This document shows, one piece after another, positions 25,450 through 34,064 of a stretch of DNA of 64,000 nucleotides. The notes beneath the pieces are model-generated. The model was given only the letters and a program-made list of their open reading frames with translations, ran no database searches and had not been told where the DNA came from. This DNA is from SZUA-309 sp965215995. GTDB taxonomy: Bacteria; Pseudomonadota; Gammaproteobacteria; Pseudomonadales; Azotimanducaceae. Position numbers and translations under genes: made by a program. Position 1 is the stretch's first letter. Every line of letters starts with the position of its first letter. The stretch spans positions 1,550,001 through 1,614,000 of the forward strand of contig OZ244128.1 of NCBI GenBank assembly GCA_965215995.1, written 5' to 3'.

Positions 25450-26433
25450 TCAGGGCTGAGGAGGTGCTGCAGCTTCCAGCAAATCGGCGGAGTAGCGGAG
25501 CTGGCCTTCGGCATCGATGATGATGGCATCCACTCCCGGCAGACGGTCAATCAGCGCGAGGCCACGCTCCGGACCAAGCACGAAAACACTGGTGGAGAGG
25601 CCATCGGTGAACGTCGCTTCCGGGCCGAGGATCGTCACGCTCCAGCTGTTTCGAGCCGAGTCGCCCGTGCGTGGATCCAGAATGTGGTGATAGCGCACGC
25701 CATCTTCTTCGAAGAAGCGCTCGTAATCACCCGAGGTGGAAACGGCCGTATCCACCAGTGGCAGCAGCACGGCCATTTCTGCCGCTCTCGGGTCCTGAAT
25801 ACCCACGGTCCACGGCTCACCGTCACGATCACCGATGATCCGGCTGTCGCCGCCCGCGGCAACGGATGCCTGAGTCACACCCCGAGCTTCGAGCAGCTCG
25901 ATGCAACGATCCACCGCATAGCCTTTGGCGATGCCGCCCAGATCGATATAGACGAGCGGATGGGCAAATCGGACCCTCTGTCCTTGTTGATCGATTTCAA
26001 CGAACTCGTAGTTGATGGCGGCCAGGGACTCAGCAATGGCCTCATCGTCCGGCCGCTCACCTTCCCGGTAGTCGTAGTAACGGCCGACCGATGCGTAGGT
26101 GATATCGAATGCACCACCCGTCATGCGTGAGATCTGAGCGCTCTTGCTAAGCAGCTCCACCATCTCGGCGGTGGTCTTGACCCATCCCTGACCCGCCTCT
26201 CGATTCAGGCGAGACAGCTCACTTTCTTCAATATAGGGGCTGTATTCAGCTTCGATGCGGCGCATCTCCTCGAGCACCGCTTCGAGGAGGGCCTGACCAC
26301 GCTCGGCATCCTCAGCTTTCAGCTCGGCATGAATCCGCGTGCCCATGATGGGCTCGGTCACTTCGTACCAGGCCGGCCAGGCGGTATTCGTCCCGAAGAG
26401 CAGGCCGAGTGAGAGCGCAAGCGCCGGCTTCAT
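25450..26433 (-). CDS. apbE: FAD:protein FMN transferase
   Basis: 327 residues. Signal peptide (ALALSLGLLFGTNTAWPA) and the ApbE fold: VTEPIMGTRIHAEL start, AFDITYASVGRYYDY, YVDLGGIAKGYAVD-type block (VYIDLGGIAKGYAVDR), SVAAGGDSRIIG, and TTSGDYERFFEEDGVRYHHILDPRTGDSA. These give the Mg/FAD site. ApbE attaches FMN to threonines of periplasmic or membrane flavoproteins (Nqr, Rnf, NosR-like). No target is encoded in the window. It overlaps the upstream serine hydrolase by 4 bp. Confidence 0.9.
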   Translation of the reverse strand: MKPALALSLGLLFGTNTAWPAWYEVTEPIMGTRIHAELKAEDAERGQALLEAVLEEMRRIEAEYSPYIEESELSRLNREAGQGWVKTTAEMVELLSKSAQISRMTGGAFDITYASVGRYYDYREGERPDDEAIAESLAAINYEFVEIDQQGQRVRFAHPLVYIDLGGIAKGYAVDRCIELLEARGVTQASVAAGGDSRIIGDRDGEPWTVGIQDPRAAEMAVLLPLVDTAVSTSGDYERFFEEDGVRYHHILDPRTGDSARNSWSVTILGPEATFTDGLSTSVFVLGPERGLALIDRLPGVDAIIIDAEGQLRYSADLLEAAAPPQP

Positions 26434-27581
26434 GCAGACAGATCCGCCGCCCGGTTGCTGATCGAAACGCCACGGCGGCCCTGACGGATCTCGTTGCGGT
26501 CATGCGCTGAAGTGAGATAAGCGAGAGAAATGCCACTGGCCGGGTCCACCCAGGCAAGCTGACCGCCTGCCCCGTTGTGGCCAAAGGCGAGCGGCGAGTT
26601 GGTGTGTCCGAAACCGCGGTAGTTCCGCGTCTCATCACCGGCAATCACGATGCCCAAGCCCCGGCTCACCGGTTTGCCGAACACCGGATCGGTGAGCTCC
26701 CCGGTCCGCACCCGGCGCGCTTCCTCAAGCATCTGGGCGGACCAGATCTGCTGCCCATTGCCACCCCCGGAGAGGAGCGCCTGATAGTAAAGGGCAAGGG
26801 TGGCCGCGTTGGTGATGCCGCCGCCACCCGGCACACCAACGGCACGAATCTCGGGGTCGTTGAAGCTGAGGATGGCTTCTTCGGTCACCTCGGTGACCGG
26901 TGGCTTTGGAACACCCATGGCTTCGTAGTCCGCATCCGTGAGGGCCTCACCAGTGTGAGCGCAGGGCAGGACCCGCTCCCCCTGATCGGTTGGCAGCCCC
27001 ACATAGAGATCGGGTAGCCCCAGAGGCATGGCGATCCGCTCGCGGATGAACTGCTGGAAAGCCAGACCTCCCCGTCGTTCGAGAATCTCCGCCAGCACCC
27101 ACATGGTGGACGTGGGGTGATACTGAAATCGACTACCGGGCTCCCAGGCCAGGCGCCACTGCTCGAAACGCTCGTAGCGGCGCCCCAGATCCAGCCAATC
27201 GAGGCTCCGGAAGGGTGCGTCCGGGAACCCCGCGGTGTGCGTCAGCAGATGTTCCACCGTGACGGTTTCCTTTCCATTCGAGCCGAAGGCCGGAATGATG
27301 TCCGCCACCCGCTCCGACAGAGACAGCTTCTCCTCTTCCAGCAAGATCCAGATGGCTGACGAGGTGATGGCCTTGGTGGCAGAAAAGATGCAGAACAGGT
27401 TTTCGTCCGTGGCCGAACCGAAGGACTCGAACAGGGCCAGCTGACCATCCTTCGCTACCGCGACCTGAGCCGCAGGCAAGAGCCCCTCGTCCACCTCCAG
27501 ACGCACCCGAGCAAGCAGATTTTCGACTTTCTCCTCACTGAGATTGAGGGTCTGCAGTGGTGTGATGGGATGACTATTCAT
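26430..27581 (-). CDS. Serine hydrolase, beta-lactamase class C/esterase family
   Basis: 383 residues from the ATG at 27579-27581, with AGGAGG 5 nt upstream; the frame extends 42 nt further without a site. Catalytic SxxK in FSATKAITS, followed by the family YxN-like region (FQYHPTSTMWVLAEI) and a C-terminal HNGAGG block replacing KTG. No signal peptide, so a cytoplasmic esterase or lactonase (EstB/LovD-like) is more likely than an antibiotic-resistance enzyme. Coupled to apbE by a 4-bp overlap, though no functional link is obvious. Confidence 0.85.
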   Translation of the reverse strand: MNSHPITPLQTLNLSEEKVENLLARVRLEVDEGLLPAAQVAVAKDGQLALFESFGSATDENLFCIFSATKAITSSAIWILLEEEKLSLSERVADIIPAFGSNGKETVTVEHLLTHTAGFPDAPFRSLDWLDLGRRYERFEQWRLAWEPGSRFQYHPTSTMWVLAEILERRGGLAFQQFIRERIAMPLGLPDLYVGLPTDQGERVLPCAHTGEALTDADYEAMGVPKPPVTEVTEEAILSFNDPEIRAVGVPGGGGITNAATLALYYQALLSGGGNGQQIWSAQMLEEARRVRTGELTDPVFGKPVSRGLGIVIAGDETRNYRGFGHTNSPLAFGHNGAGGQLAWVDPASGISLAYLTSAHDRNEIRQGRRGVSISNRAADLSA

Positions 27582-27721
27582 TCGGCCTCCTGCGGTCTGG
27601 GAAGCGCCGAGTATGCCTGGCAAATCTATGAATATTCCAGATCAATCCCAGTATCTGGTATACCCTGACAACGGCCGCTGGCTAGAATTCCCCGAACAAT
27701 GGCAGATCGAACAACCCAGCT

Positions 27722-28762
27722 ATGACCATCATCAATGGCTTTGAAGCCGGCATCGGCAACACACCGTTGATCCGGATGTCGCGACTCTCCGAACTCACCG
27801 GCTGCGAGATTCTCGGCAAGGCCGAGTTCCTGAATCCAGGTGGCTCCGTGAAAGATCGGGCGGCGCTGTGGATGATCCGTGAGCACGAGAAGAGCGGTGC
27901 CCTGACCCCCGGCGGCACGGTTGTGGAAGGCACAGCCGGCAATACCGGCATCGGCCTTGCCCACGTCTGCAACGCCCGCGGCTACGACTGCATCATCTAC
28001 ATGCCGGATACCCAGTCACCGGAGAAGGTGGCCATCCTCAAGACCCTGGGCGCTGAGGTGCGGGAAGTGCCCGCGGTGCCCTATGCGGACGAGATGAACT
28101 ACCAGAAGCAGGCTGGCCGTTTTGCAGAGACGCTGCCGGGAGCTGTCTGGGCCAATCAGTTCGACAACACGGCGAACCGGCTCGCCCACTACGAGTCCAC
28201 CGGTCCCGAGATATGGTCCCAGACCGCAGGTAAGCTGGATGCCTTCATAGCGGCCACCGGCACCGGCGGCACCCTGGCCGGCGTGAGCCGCTATCTCAAG
28301 GAGCAGAACCGGGATGTTCAGATCGTGCTGGCGGACCCCATGGGCAGCGCCATGCACAGCTGGGTCACTACCGGCGAAGCCACCATGAGCAAAGGTCCAT
28401 CCATCACGGAAGGAATCGGCAACAGCCGGGTCACGGACAATCTGGCCGGCACCGAGATCGACGACGCCATTCAGGTGACAGATCAGGACATGGTCACCAT
28501 GGTCTATCAGGAGCTGCTCAGCGAAGGCTGGTTCTTCGGCTCGAGCACCGGCATCAACCTCTGTGCGGCGGTAAAACTGGCGGAGCAGCTCGGACCCGGA
28601 CACCGGATCGTGACCGTCCTCTGCGATACCGGACACAAGTACCAGTCACGCCTGTTCAACGAGGCGTTCCTGGCCGAGAAGGGCCTGAAGCCCTGGAAGC
28701 CTCAGCGCCCCTTGAAGACCGGTGCCCGCTTCTCCACGAAGGCACGAGCAGCGTCTCTGTGA
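27722..28762 (+). CDS. PLP-dependent cysteine synthase family protein
   Basis: 346 residues. Fold-type II PLP enzyme: IGNTPLIRMSRLSE opening, PLP lysine in NPGGSVKDRAA (~K44), the substrate loop EGTAGNTGIG, phosphate-binding TGTGGTLAG and FFGSSTGINL near the end. These match O-acetylserine sulfhydrylases (CysK), although the loop has EGTAGNTG where classical CysK has TSGNTG, so a relative acting on another activated serine is possible. No ribosome-binding site is evident before the ATG. Its last 61 bp overlap the convergent enoyl-CoA hydratase gene. Confidence 0.83.
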   Translation: MTIINGFEAGIGNTPLIRMSRLSELTGCEILGKAEFLNPGGSVKDRAALWMIREHEKSGALTPGGTVVEGTAGNTGIGLAHVCNARGYDCIIYMPDTQSPEKVAILKTLGAEVREVPAVPYADEMNYQKQAGRFAETLPGAVWANQFDNTANRLAHYESTGPEIWSQTAGKLDAFIAATGTGGTLAGVSRYLKEQNRDVQIVLADPMGSAMHSWVTTGEATMSKGPSITEGIGNSRVTDNLAGTEIDDAIQVTDQDMVTMVYQELLSEGWFFGSSTGINLCAAVKLAEQLGPGHRIVTVLCDTGHKYQSRLFNEAFLAEKGLKPWKPQRPLKTGARFSTKARAASL

Positions 28763-29532
28763 TCTTCCGTGAGGCCCGCGTGCACGTGATGCGTGGCTTC
28801 GAGATCGAGACATTCCAACACATCCGCACCCATGGCCGCCCTGTTGAAGTTCTCCTTCATATACCGGTACGCCACTGGCGGCCCATCCGCCAGACGCCGA
28901 GCCAGCGCAAGAGTCGCACTGGTGAGCTCAGCCGCCGGCACCACCTGATTGGCGATTCCGAGACGCAAACACTCCGCAGCATCCACCCTGTCTGACAAAT
29001 AGTAGATCTCCTTCGCCTTACCGCTGCCCACCAGATGGCTCAGGAAGAAGGTTCCCCCGTAGTCACCGCTGAAGCCCACCTTGGCAAAGGCACTGGTGAT
29101 GAACGCCGTATCCGCCATGATCCTGAGATCCGCGGACAGCGCCAGTGACAAGCCAGCTCCCGCAGCCGGACCGGGCAGGCTCGCGATCACCGGCTTCGGC
29201 ATCAGGTACATGCGCCCTGCCGTGTTGCGCTGGTTCAGACGCTGGGCGTGGATGCGCTCATCCAGTGTCGGCCCCCTTCCACCGCCCTCGCTACTGGCCG
29301 CCATCCCTTTCACATCGCCACCGGCACAGAAGGCACCACCGGCACCTGTGAGCACAATCACCCGCACATCGGCGGACCGTTCGGCGTAGTCGAGGGTCTG
29401 CTCGAGCCCGGCATTCATCTCACCGGACATGGCGTTGCGTGCCTCGGGCCGGTTCAGGGTAATCACCACCACCCCATCTTCCTCGTGGGCGAGAATGTCC
29501 TCGGTGCCGGTGTCGATATTCTGCGTTGGCAT
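28702..29532 (-). CDS. Enoyl-CoA hydratase/isomerase family protein
   Basis: 276 residues, AAGGAG before the ATG. Crotonase fold with oxyanion-hole blocks GAGGAFCAGGDVKG and LPGPAAGAGLSLAL. The first catalytic glutamate position reads AKV and the second region GFSGDYGG carries Asp, so it is not a standard hydratase; members of this kind may act as isomerases or on unusual CoA esters. Ends within the convergent cysteine synthase gene. Upstream on the same strand is an SMP-30 gene transcribed toward it with a 30-bp gap. Confidence 0.85.
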   Translation of the reverse strand: MPTQNIDTGTEDILAHEEDGVVVITLNRPEARNAMSGEMNAGLEQTLDYAERSADVRVIVLTGAGGAFCAGGDVKGMAASSEGGGRGPTLDERIHAQRLNQRNTAGRMYLMPKPVIASLPGPAAGAGLSLALSADLRIMADTAFITSAFAKVGFSGDYGGTFFLSHLVGSGKAKEIYYLSDRVDAAECLRLGIANQVVPAAELTSATLALARRLADGPPVAYRYMKENFNRAAMGADVLECLDLEATHHVHAGLTEDHRDAARAFVEKRAPVFKGR

Positions 29533-29562
29533 GCTAATTCTCCTTGCTGATTTCGGACTGAC

Positions 29563-30441
29563 TCAGTCGCCGAGCGCGACCCTGGCGGTGGCCACCGCCA
29601 GGCCTGCCACCTCGGCACGGTATCTGTAGATTGCGCCGTGCCGGTCACTGGGCGCATCGTCTGATCCGGACACGATGTAGAGATCTTTCAGATCTTCACC
29701 GCCAAAGCAGACGCTCGTGCACATGGGGTCGGGTATGGCGACGTGCTGTCTGAAACGCCCGTCCGGCTCGATCACATCAACCCCATGACCACCACCAGCG
29801 AGTGCGACCCAGACGGAGCCATCCTCGGCGACGGCCAGGCCGTCAGGCACGCCCGCCTCGTGGGTATGAAACGAGGTCTTCTCGCCCAGACTGCCATCAT
29901 CAGCGACCTCATAGCAGAAGACGGTTCTGCGCAGGCTGTCCGAGTGATAGAGCGTGCGACCATCGGGCGAGAACCCGAGACCATTGGTCAGACGGACGTC
30001 TTCGGCCACCTTAACCGCGCTGCCATCCAGCTCGATCAGGTACAGATCACCCGATTGCGGCGCCCGGTCGTCCTGGAACACCGGGCTCGAGCCCAGGGAT
30101 CCGACGTAGATACGTCCTGCGGCATCGGTGGTGAGATCGTTGTAACCCACGTTGCCCGCATCCGGGTTTCGATCCAGCAGCAATCGGGTTGGGCCGCCAT
30201 CGAACGGCTTGAAGGAAACGTTGCGACCACTGACGACCAGACCACCGGCCTCGTGCAATGCCATGCCGCCGATGCCTTTCCGGTGCTCGAACAGCACGCT
30301 CACCTCGCCATCGGCTGCCAGACAGAACACGCCCCCGCCCAGCACGTCACTGAACAGCAAACCCCGTACGGGATCCCACACGGGTCCTTCGACCAGACCG
30401 TAGCCGCGGGTCAACAGCTCCGGCTCGTTGCTTACCGTCAC
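29563..30441 (-). CDS. SMP-30/gluconolactonase family protein
   Basis: 292 residues from a GTG start with GGGAG upstream. Six-bladed beta-propeller lactonase: metal-site residues expected in EGPVWDPV (E17), the NVGYNDLTTDAAGRIYVGS block (Asn), TNGLGFSPDGRTLY (Asn) and PDGLAVAEDGSVW (Asp), all present. Hydrolyses sugar or other lactones in the cytosol. Probably an operon with the enoyl-CoA hydratase downstream; divergent from an Ldh-type dehydrogenase that could act on the same hydroxy-acid product. Confidence 0.86.
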   Translation of the reverse strand: MTVSNEPELLTRGYGLVEGPVWDPVRGLLFSDVLGGGVFCLAADGEVSVLFEHRKGIGGMALHEAGGLVVSGRNVSFKPFDGGPTRLLLDRNPDAGNVGYNDLTTDAAGRIYVGSLGSSPVFQDDRAPQSGDLYLIELDGSAVKVAEDVRLTNGLGFSPDGRTLYHSDSLRRTVFCYEVADDGSLGEKTSFHTHEAGVPDGLAVAEDGSVWVALAGGGHGVDVIEPDGRFRQHVAIPDPMCTSVCFGGEDLKDLYIVSGSDDAPSDRHGAIYRYRAEVAGLAVATARVALGD

Positions 30442-30525
30442 CGGATATCACTCCCTGCCCCCAGGACGAAAGACCTTGTCACAGCCCGTAGCCTGAGGCA
30501 ACACTACCAACAAGGAGGGCTGTAA

Positions 30526-31590
30526 ATGCTGATCGATCAAACCAGACTCACCGACTTCGTTACCCTGATCTTCACCTCGGCGGGCGCATCAGAGGCTTTT
30601 GCGGCCAAGGTGGCGCACCACCTCGTTGCAGCCAATCTGAAAGGCCACGACTCGCATGGTGTCGGCATGGTGCCCGCCTACGTAGGCAGTATCCGCAACG
30701 GTCACCTGACCGTGGATGCGGAAGCGAAGCTGATCAAGGACAACGGCGCGGTGCTCCTGGTGGACGGTCAGTTCGGCTTCGGCCAGGTGGTTGGTTCCCA
30801 GGCCACGGCCATGGCGATCGACCGGGCGAAGGAAACGGGCATCGTCTGCATGGGCGTGCGCAACTGCCATCACCTCGGCAGGATCGGCAGCTACGGGGAG
30901 CAGTGCGCTGAGGCCGGGATGGTATCCATCCATTTCGTCAACGTGGTTGGCCACGGACCATTGGTCTCTCCCTTTGCCGGTAGAGAACGAAGGATGTCCA
31001 CCAACCCTTTCTGCTGCGTGGTGCCCCGCACGGACGGACCGCCCATAGTGCTCGACATGGCCACCAGCGCCATCGCCCAGGGCAAGGTCAGAGTCGCCTA
31101 CATGAAAGGCGTGGAGGTGCCGGACGGCGCGCTCATTGACGAAGCGGGTCTCGCAACCAATGACCCAAAAGTGATGTTCGAAGAACCCTTCGGCTCACTG
31201 GGTCCCTTCGGCGCCCACAAAGGCTACGGGCTTGCTGTGATGTGCGAGCTGCTTGGTGGTGGGCTCGCCGGCGAGTGGACGGCACAACCCGGTAATGCCC
31301 GCGAGAACACCATCGTCAATCACATGCTGATGATGGTGCTGGACCCGGCCGCCTTCGGCGGGCTGGACAGCTTTCAACGGGAAGTTACGGCCATGGTCGA
31401 CTACCTGCACACGACGACGCCGGCCGCTGGGGTGGACCAGGTGCGGGTGCCCGGTGATCCGGAGCGCGAATCGGTGGCTGCGCGCAGCGTCGATGGCATT
31501 CCGATCGATGAGAACAGCTGGAACGGCATCCTCAATGCGGCTGAAGTGGCTGGTGTCAGCGAGGCCGGGATCACCGCCATTACCGGCTGA
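30526..31590 (+). CDS. Malate/L-lactate dehydrogenase family (Ldh/YlbC-like) oxidoreductase
   Basis: 354 residues, AAGGAGGG ribosome-binding site. Type 2 malate/sulfolactate dehydrogenase fold, not Rossmann: LKGHDSHGVGMVPAYV near the start carries the catalytic His, then GMGVRNCHHLGRIGSYGE-type block (VCMGVRNCHHLGRIGSYG), LDMATSAIAQGKVR and GPFGAHKGYGLAVMCELLGG. Oxidises a 2-hydroxy acid with NAD(P). Divergent from the SMP-30 lactonase; both may belong to one sugar-acid pathway (inference). Confidence 0.87.
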   Translation: MLIDQTRLTDFVTLIFTSAGASEAFAAKVAHHLVAANLKGHDSHGVGMVPAYVGSIRNGHLTVDAEAKLIKDNGAVLLVDGQFGFGQVVGSQATAMAIDRAKETGIVCMGVRNCHHLGRIGSYGEQCAEAGMVSIHFVNVVGHGPLVSPFAGRERRMSTNPFCCVVPRTDGPPIVLDMATSAIAQGKVRVAYMKGVEVPDGALIDEAGLATNDPKVMFEEPFGSLGPFGAHKGYGLAVMCELLGGGLAGEWTAQPGNARENTIVNHMLMMVLDPAAFGGLDSFQREVTAMVDYLHTTTPAAGVDQVRVPGDPERESVAARSVDGIPIDENSWNGILNAAEVAGVSEAGITAITG

Positions 31591-31615
31591 CAATCCATCG
31601 CTACCGGTACTCTGT

Positions 31616-32335
31616 TCAGAGATTCCGCCTGAACAGATCAAACAGCCGCTCCCAGTGCCTCTCAGCGGAAGCTTTGTGGTAAAGCCCTTGCCGCTGCGGG
31701 AACACGAACCCGTGCTCCGTGCCCGGATACCACTCAATCCGGTAGTTGCTGCCGATTTCTTTCAGATGGGCATCGAGCCCATCGACCATCTCTTTCGGCG
31801 CCCACTCGTCCGTTTCTGCGCAGCCGAAATAGAGCTCACCTTGCACCCGATCTGCCTGCAGGTGCGGGGAATCGAGGGCTTCGGTATATAGACGCACGCC
31901 GTGAAAAGAGGCAGCTGCGGCCACCCGGTCAGGAAACGCCGATGCTGCTGCAAAGGCGAAGGGTCCGCTCATGCAGTACCCCACCACGCCAATCGCTCCA
32001 CCCCGTGCTGCGGGATCTTCCGCCGCATGCTCCATGCAGGCCAGCAGGTCTTCGCAGACCATGGCATTGGTCAGCGAGTTCATGTGCCCCATCATCTCCG
32101 CCCGGGTATCCGGGCCCACCTGAAACTCCCGCACCCTTCTGTAGTACAGGTTCGGCAGCATCACGCAGTAGCCCACGGTGCCGAGCCGCCTCGCCATATC
32201 GTGCAACTCTTCACGTTTCCCTGGTGCATCCATGAGGAAGACGATGAGCGGGTGCGGTCCACCCTCCTCGGGATGCGTGATGAAGGTATTCATGGCACCG
32301 CCGGGGGTGGCGATATCCAACTCGCTCTCGATCAT
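31616..32335 (-). CDS. Dienelactone hydrolase family protein
   Basis: 239 residues. Alpha/beta hydrolase with the DLH-type cysteine nucleophile in GVVGYCMSGPFAF (C at ~120), the acid in the CAETDEWAP region and the histidine in GTEHGFVFPQR. Opens carboxymethylene butenolide-like lactones or other esters. Shares a 4-bp overlap with the upstream SDR gene, so the two are one transcription unit. Confidence 0.87.
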   Translation of the reverse strand: MIESELDIATPGGAMNTFITHPEEGGPHPLIVFLMDAPGKREELHDMARRLGTVGYCVMLPNLYYRRVREFQVGPDTRAEMMGHMNSLTNAMVCEDLLACMEHAAEDPAARGGAIGVVGYCMSGPFAFAAASAFPDRVAAAASFHGVRLYTEALDSPHLQADRVQGELYFGCAETDEWAPKEMVDGLDAHLKEIGSNYRIEWYPGTEHGFVFPQRQGLYHKASAERHWERLFDLFRRNL

Positions 32336-33159
32336 GGGGATGCCTCTGCTGTAGTTGCCAGCTCGCTCGAAGACAGCTCCGAGAACCGGTATTCGCCTCG
32401 CAGCGCTTCGATATCGAAGCGCCCGCCCGTTTTCTCGTGCACGTCCGGGTCCATGGCCAGCGCCGCAATCGCGCGGCCGACAAAGCGCGGCGAGCGGAGC
32501 TCAAGTTCATCGAATTCAACCTGGCCGCGAGAAATTGCCGCGACGACGCGCTCCGTACGTAGCGGTCCGGGCGCCAGGGAAAGCGTCGTAACCCCGTGTG
32601 TGCTGAGCTCGTGTGCCATGTCTCTCGCCATGCGATCCACACCCGCCTTACACACACCATAAGCTGTACTGAACCGATAGCCCGCTTCGATGTCATCCGA
32701 GAGGTTCACTATCAACCCACTTCCCTGCGCCACCATCAGCCGCGCTGCCAGGGCTGAAGCGACATAACAACCACGCAGACCGACGCCGCACTGATCATCC
32801 CAGACATCGAAAGGGTGCTCCCAGAACGCGCCGGACCACACCGGCGGATCCGGCACCTGGAAGGCGTTGTTCACCAGCACGTCCAATTGTCCTGCTTCCG
32901 ACTCCACCCGCCGATAGAGCTCGAGCACTGCCTCATCGTCCGTATGGTCCACACGAAGGGCTACCGCGCGACCACCAAGCGCCTGCACGGCTTCCGCCGT
33001 CGCTTCCACACTGCCTGACACAGGCGGATCCTCGGAACTGGACGTTCGCCCAGTCAGGTAAAGCGTCGCACCCGCTTCCGCAAGACCTTCTGCGATACCA
33101 CGCCCCACATCCCGACTGGCGCCTGTTAAGAGCACAACTTTGTCTTTGAGGTCCGCCAT
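32332..33159 (-). CDS. Short-chain dehydrogenase/reductase
   Basis: 275 residues from the ATG at 33157-33159 (a GTG one codon earlier is also possible). Cofactor motif TGASRDVGRGIAEG, DHTDDE acidic patch, NNAFQV (for NNAG) and active-site YGVCK (Y-x3-K) preceded by NLSDD. Reduces or oxidises a carbonyl/alcohol with NAD(P). SDRs with a CxK variant like this are mostly uncharacterised. Divergent from fur; coupled to the dienelactone hydrolase. Confidence 0.87.
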   Translation of the reverse strand: MADLKDKVVLLTGASRDVGRGIAEGLAEAGATLYLTGRTSSSEDPPVSGSVEATAEAVQALGGRAVALRVDHTDDEAVLELYRRVESEAGQLDVLVNNAFQVPDPPVWSGAFWEHPFDVWDDQCGVGLRGCYVASALAARLMVAQGSGLIVNLSDDIEAGYRFSTAYGVCKAGVDRMARDMAHELSTHGVTTLSLAPGPLRTERVVAAISRGQVEFDELELRSPRFVGRAIAALAMDPDVHEKTGGRFDIEALRGEYRFSELSSSELATTAEASP

Positions 33160-33252
33160 CACTTACCCGATTGCAATGCGAGCATTGTACAAGCGATGCT
33201 GGACCCGTTGGCACAGTTCAGCTAAGTTTCCAGTCAGTTGAGAGGACTGCAA

Positions 33253-33657
33253 ATGCCTGGATCGGACATCAAGCGCGCGGGGTTGAAGGTCACCCTGCCG
33301 CGGCTCAAAGTGCTCGAAGTCATGGAAAACGCCGATCCGCACCACCTGAGCGCAGAAGACGTCTACAAGAAGCTGATGGACTCGGATGACTCGGTTGGAC
33401 TCGCCACCGTCTATCGGGTGCTCACCCAGTTCGAGGCAGCCGGCATTGTCTCTCGACACAATTTTGACGACGGCCACTCCGTGTACGAGCTCGCCAGCGA
33501 AGAGCACCACGACCACATGGTGGACGTGGATACCGGTAAAGTCATCGAGTTCGTCAATGAGCGTATCGAGGATCTGCAGCACCAGATTGCCGACGAGCGC
33601 GGTTATGAGCTGGTCGACCACGAACTGGTGCTTTTCGTCCGCAAGAAAAAACTCTGA
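33253..33657 (+). CDS. fur: Ferric uptake regulator
   Basis: 134 residues from the ATG at 33253 (GAGGAC upstream), which gives an N-terminus like that of E. coli Fur (IKRAGLKVTLPRLKVLEVM). Winged helix ~1-80 (LSAEDVYKKL, GLATVYRVLTQFEAAGIV) and dimerisation domain with the HHDHM metal site (85-89). The zinc cysteines of the enterobacterial protein (C93, C96) are D91 and T94 here, as in Fur proteins that lack the structural zinc. It represses iron uptake genes under iron sufficiency; a Fur box lies in front of feoA 100 bp downstream. Confidence 0.93.
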   Translation: MPGSDIKRAGLKVTLPRLKVLEVMENADPHHLSAEDVYKKLMDSDDSVGLATVYRVLTQFEAAGIVSRHNFDDGHSVYELASEEHHDHMVDVDTGKVIEFVNERIEDLQHQIADERGYELVDHELVLFVRKKKL

Positions 33658-33750
33658 CTCGTAGTTCTTCAGTCACCACATCCCGCTCAGCTCGATCAAC
33701 GCTCGCATCCTGATCGCTCTCCTCAGGAAGGATCAGCAGCATGCGCCACG

Positions 33751-33779
33751 TTGCAAATGAGAATAATTTCCATTTAAAT
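33751..33779 (+). promoter_or_regulatory. feoAB promoter
   Basis: TTGCAA (33751-33756) and TTAAAT (33774-33779) form -35 and -10 elements (4/6 each) with a 17-bp spacer; transcription would start near 33786. The Fur box fills the spacer, the classic arrangement for iron repression. This places the alternative feoA ATG at 33741 upstream of the transcript. Confidence 0.55.
33756..33774. promoter_or_regulatory. Fur box
   Basis: AATGAGAATAATTTCCATT is an imperfect 9-1-9 palindrome (7 of 9 pairs) that fits the Fur consensus built on GATAAT hexamers. It lies between -35 and -10 of the feoA promoter and directly downstream of fur. Confidence 0.7.
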
Positions 33780-33800
33780 GCTTGGCCAATTTACGGTTTT

Positions 33801-34064
33801 ATGACGGCTGTGACCGAAGCTGCAACCAACCCCCAAACGCTCAGGCTCGCGGATCTGTCGGTCGGCGAGGAAGCACGAGTGGGTGAGTACCTGGAGATGA
33901 ACGAATACTGTGAGCGGCTCATCCGCATGGGGCTCATACCAGGCACGACCATCCAGCTGGAACGCGTCGCCCCACTGGGCGATCCCGTCGAGATCCGTTT
34001 CCGTGGTTACGCGCTGGTGCTGCGTCCATCCGAGGCTGAATGTCTCCCCCTGGAGCGGCCATGA
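33801..34064 (+). CDS. feoA: Ferrous iron transport protein A
   Basis: 87 residues from the ATG at 33801. A longer start at 33741 has a good ribosome-binding site but lies upstream of the Fur-box promoter, so I prefer 33801 although its own site is poor. SH3-like FeoA fold: LRLADLSVGEEARVGEYL, RLIRMGLIPGTTIQLERVAPLGDPVEIRFRGYALVLR, starting ~13. FeoA is a small cytoplasmic partner needed for FeoB activity. Stop overlaps the feoB ATG by 4 bp. Confidence 0.88.
   Translation: MTAVTEAATNPQTLRLADLSVGEEARVGEYLEMNEYCERLIRMGLIPGTTIQLERVAPLGDPVEIRFRGYALVLRPSEAECLPLERP

Noticed and set aside
26430..27581. AmpC-type antibiotic-resistance beta-lactamase
   Set aside because: No signal peptide and the KTG box is replaced; a cytoplasmic esterase-like serine hydrolase fits better.
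33741..33800. Longer feoA start with a good Shine-Dalgarno sequence
   Set aside because: It would place the Fur box and -10 element inside the coding region, upstream of the predicted transcription start.
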